DNA of 14,564 nt from Reyranella sp. (lineage in GTDB: Bacteria; Pseudomonadota; Alphaproteobacteria; Reyranellales; Reyranellaceae). A program made the translations under genes and the position numbers. The stretch is taken from contig JAUXST010000832.1 in NCBI GenBank assembly GCA_030679805.1, positions 1 through 14,564 on the forward strand, read 5' to 3'. Shown here one piece after another: positions 14,072-14,564 of the stretch (position 1 is the stretch's first letter; each line of letters begins with the position of its first letter). The notes beneath the pieces were generated by a model. The model worked only from the letters and a program-made list of their open reading frames with translations. It was not told where the DNA came from and ran no database searches.

Positions 14072-14564
14072 ATGACCATCAGCCGCCGCGCAGCCGTCGC
14101 CGGCCTCGCCGCCCTGCCGCTCGTCCCCCCGCTGTCCAGGGCGCGCGCGCAAGCAGGCTTTCCCGGCAAGCCGCTCACCCTGATCGTGCCCTTTCCGGCG
14201 GGCGGGCCGGCCGACATCTTCGGCCGCAACCTCGCCAAGGGCATGGCCGACGCGCTCGGCCAGCCGGTCGTGGTCGAGAACAAGAGCGGCGCGGCCGGCG
14301 TCACCGGCATCGACGTCGTGGCCAAGGCCGGCACCGACGCCCACGTCATGGGCCTGATGAGCGCCAGCGCCGGCGCCATCATGCAGAGCCTGATGCCCAA
14401 GATGCCCTACGACCCGGCCAAGGACCTCGCCCCCATCATCCTGGTCGTGCGCGTGCAGGAAGTGCTGGTGGTCAACGCCAAAACCGGCATCACCGACCTC
14501 AAGGGCCTGATCGCCTACGCCAAGGCCAACCCCGGAAAAGTCACCTGCGCCTCGGCCGGCACCG
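14072..14564 (+). CDS. Tripartite tricarboxylate transporter substrate-binding protein, Bug/TctC family (5' part, runs off window)
   Basis: This is the first 164 codons of a periplasmic receptor of the TTT/Bug family, which captures carboxylates or related compounds for a TctAB-type carrier or for sensing. The N-terminus MTISRRAAVAGLAALPLVPP is a signal peptide whose SRR plus hydrophobic run resembles a twin-arginine (Tat) signal; cleavage is probably near ARA-QA. The mature part starts with the family hallmark FPGKPLTLIVPFPAGGPADI, then ALGQPVVVENKSGAAG and YDPAKDLAPI. The start at 14072 has a strong GGAGG site, buried in a hairpin. Many Bug genes are orphans without carrier subunits; whether carriers follow here is outside the window. 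Confidence 0.93.
   Translation, partial: MTISRRAAVAGLAALPLVPPLSRARAQAGFPGKPLTLIVPFPAGGPADIFGRNLAKGMADALGQPVVVENKSGAAGVTGIDVVAKAGTDAHVMGLMSASAGAIMQSLMPKMPYDPAKDLAPIILVVRVQEVLVVNAKTGITDLKGLIAYAKANPGKVTCASAGT

Overview
The window is GC-rich, densely coded chromosomal DNA from what looks like an alphaproteobacterium. The signs are the aerobic-type cobaltochelatase pair cobS-cobT followed by a phytase-like esterase gene and rpmB, a roughly 100-residue L28 with a Lys/Ala tail, a DUF3108 protein, an intracellular Cys-type PhaZ and a Bug/TctC-type solute receptor. A Reyranella-like or other Rhodospirillales/Hyphomicrobiales relative is a guess from gene content only. No rRNA, tRNA, CRISPR array, transposase or phage gene was seen. 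No stretch over 300 bases lacks a gene; the longest gap is 105 bases (8899-9003).

Layout. Positions 1-3289 (+): 3' end of cobS, complete cobT, and a lipoprotein of the phytase-like esterase family, tightly packed and closed by a hairpin terminator at 3330-3354 that lies across the stop codon of convergent rpmB. Positions 3337-8898 (-), read from high to low coordinates: an Atm1-type ABC exporter, an MNT/HEPN (MntA/HepT-like) toxin-antitoxin pair, an MFS transporter, meaB and a UPF0260/YcgN Cys-cluster protein. These have short gaps or overlaps and end in tandem hairpins, after which rpmB follows at once. Positions 9004-9828 (+): an exported DUF3108 protein. Positions 9830-13265 (-): methylmalonyl-CoA mutase and an intracellular PHA depolymerase. 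Positions 13345-14564 (+): a GST-family protein, then the start of a tripartite tricarboxylate transporter (TTT) receptor that runs off the edge.

How the genes fit together. A cobalamin theme joins cobalt insertion (CobS/CobT), the B12-dependent mutase and MeaB, the GTPase that loads and protects it. With PhaZ this suggests storage-polymer and propionyl-CoA/C4 carbon flow, although the genes are in separate transcription units. The HEPN/MNT pair is clearly lower in GC than its neighbours and looks like an acquired insert in an otherwise housekeeping region. I found no convincing new multi-gene system. The most interesting signals are RNA-scale: a hairpin that pairs with the Shine-Dalgarno of the TTT receptor gene, a terminator whose loop is the rpmB stop codon, and a terminator-like structure with two alternative 5' arms directly before the rpmB ribosome binding site.
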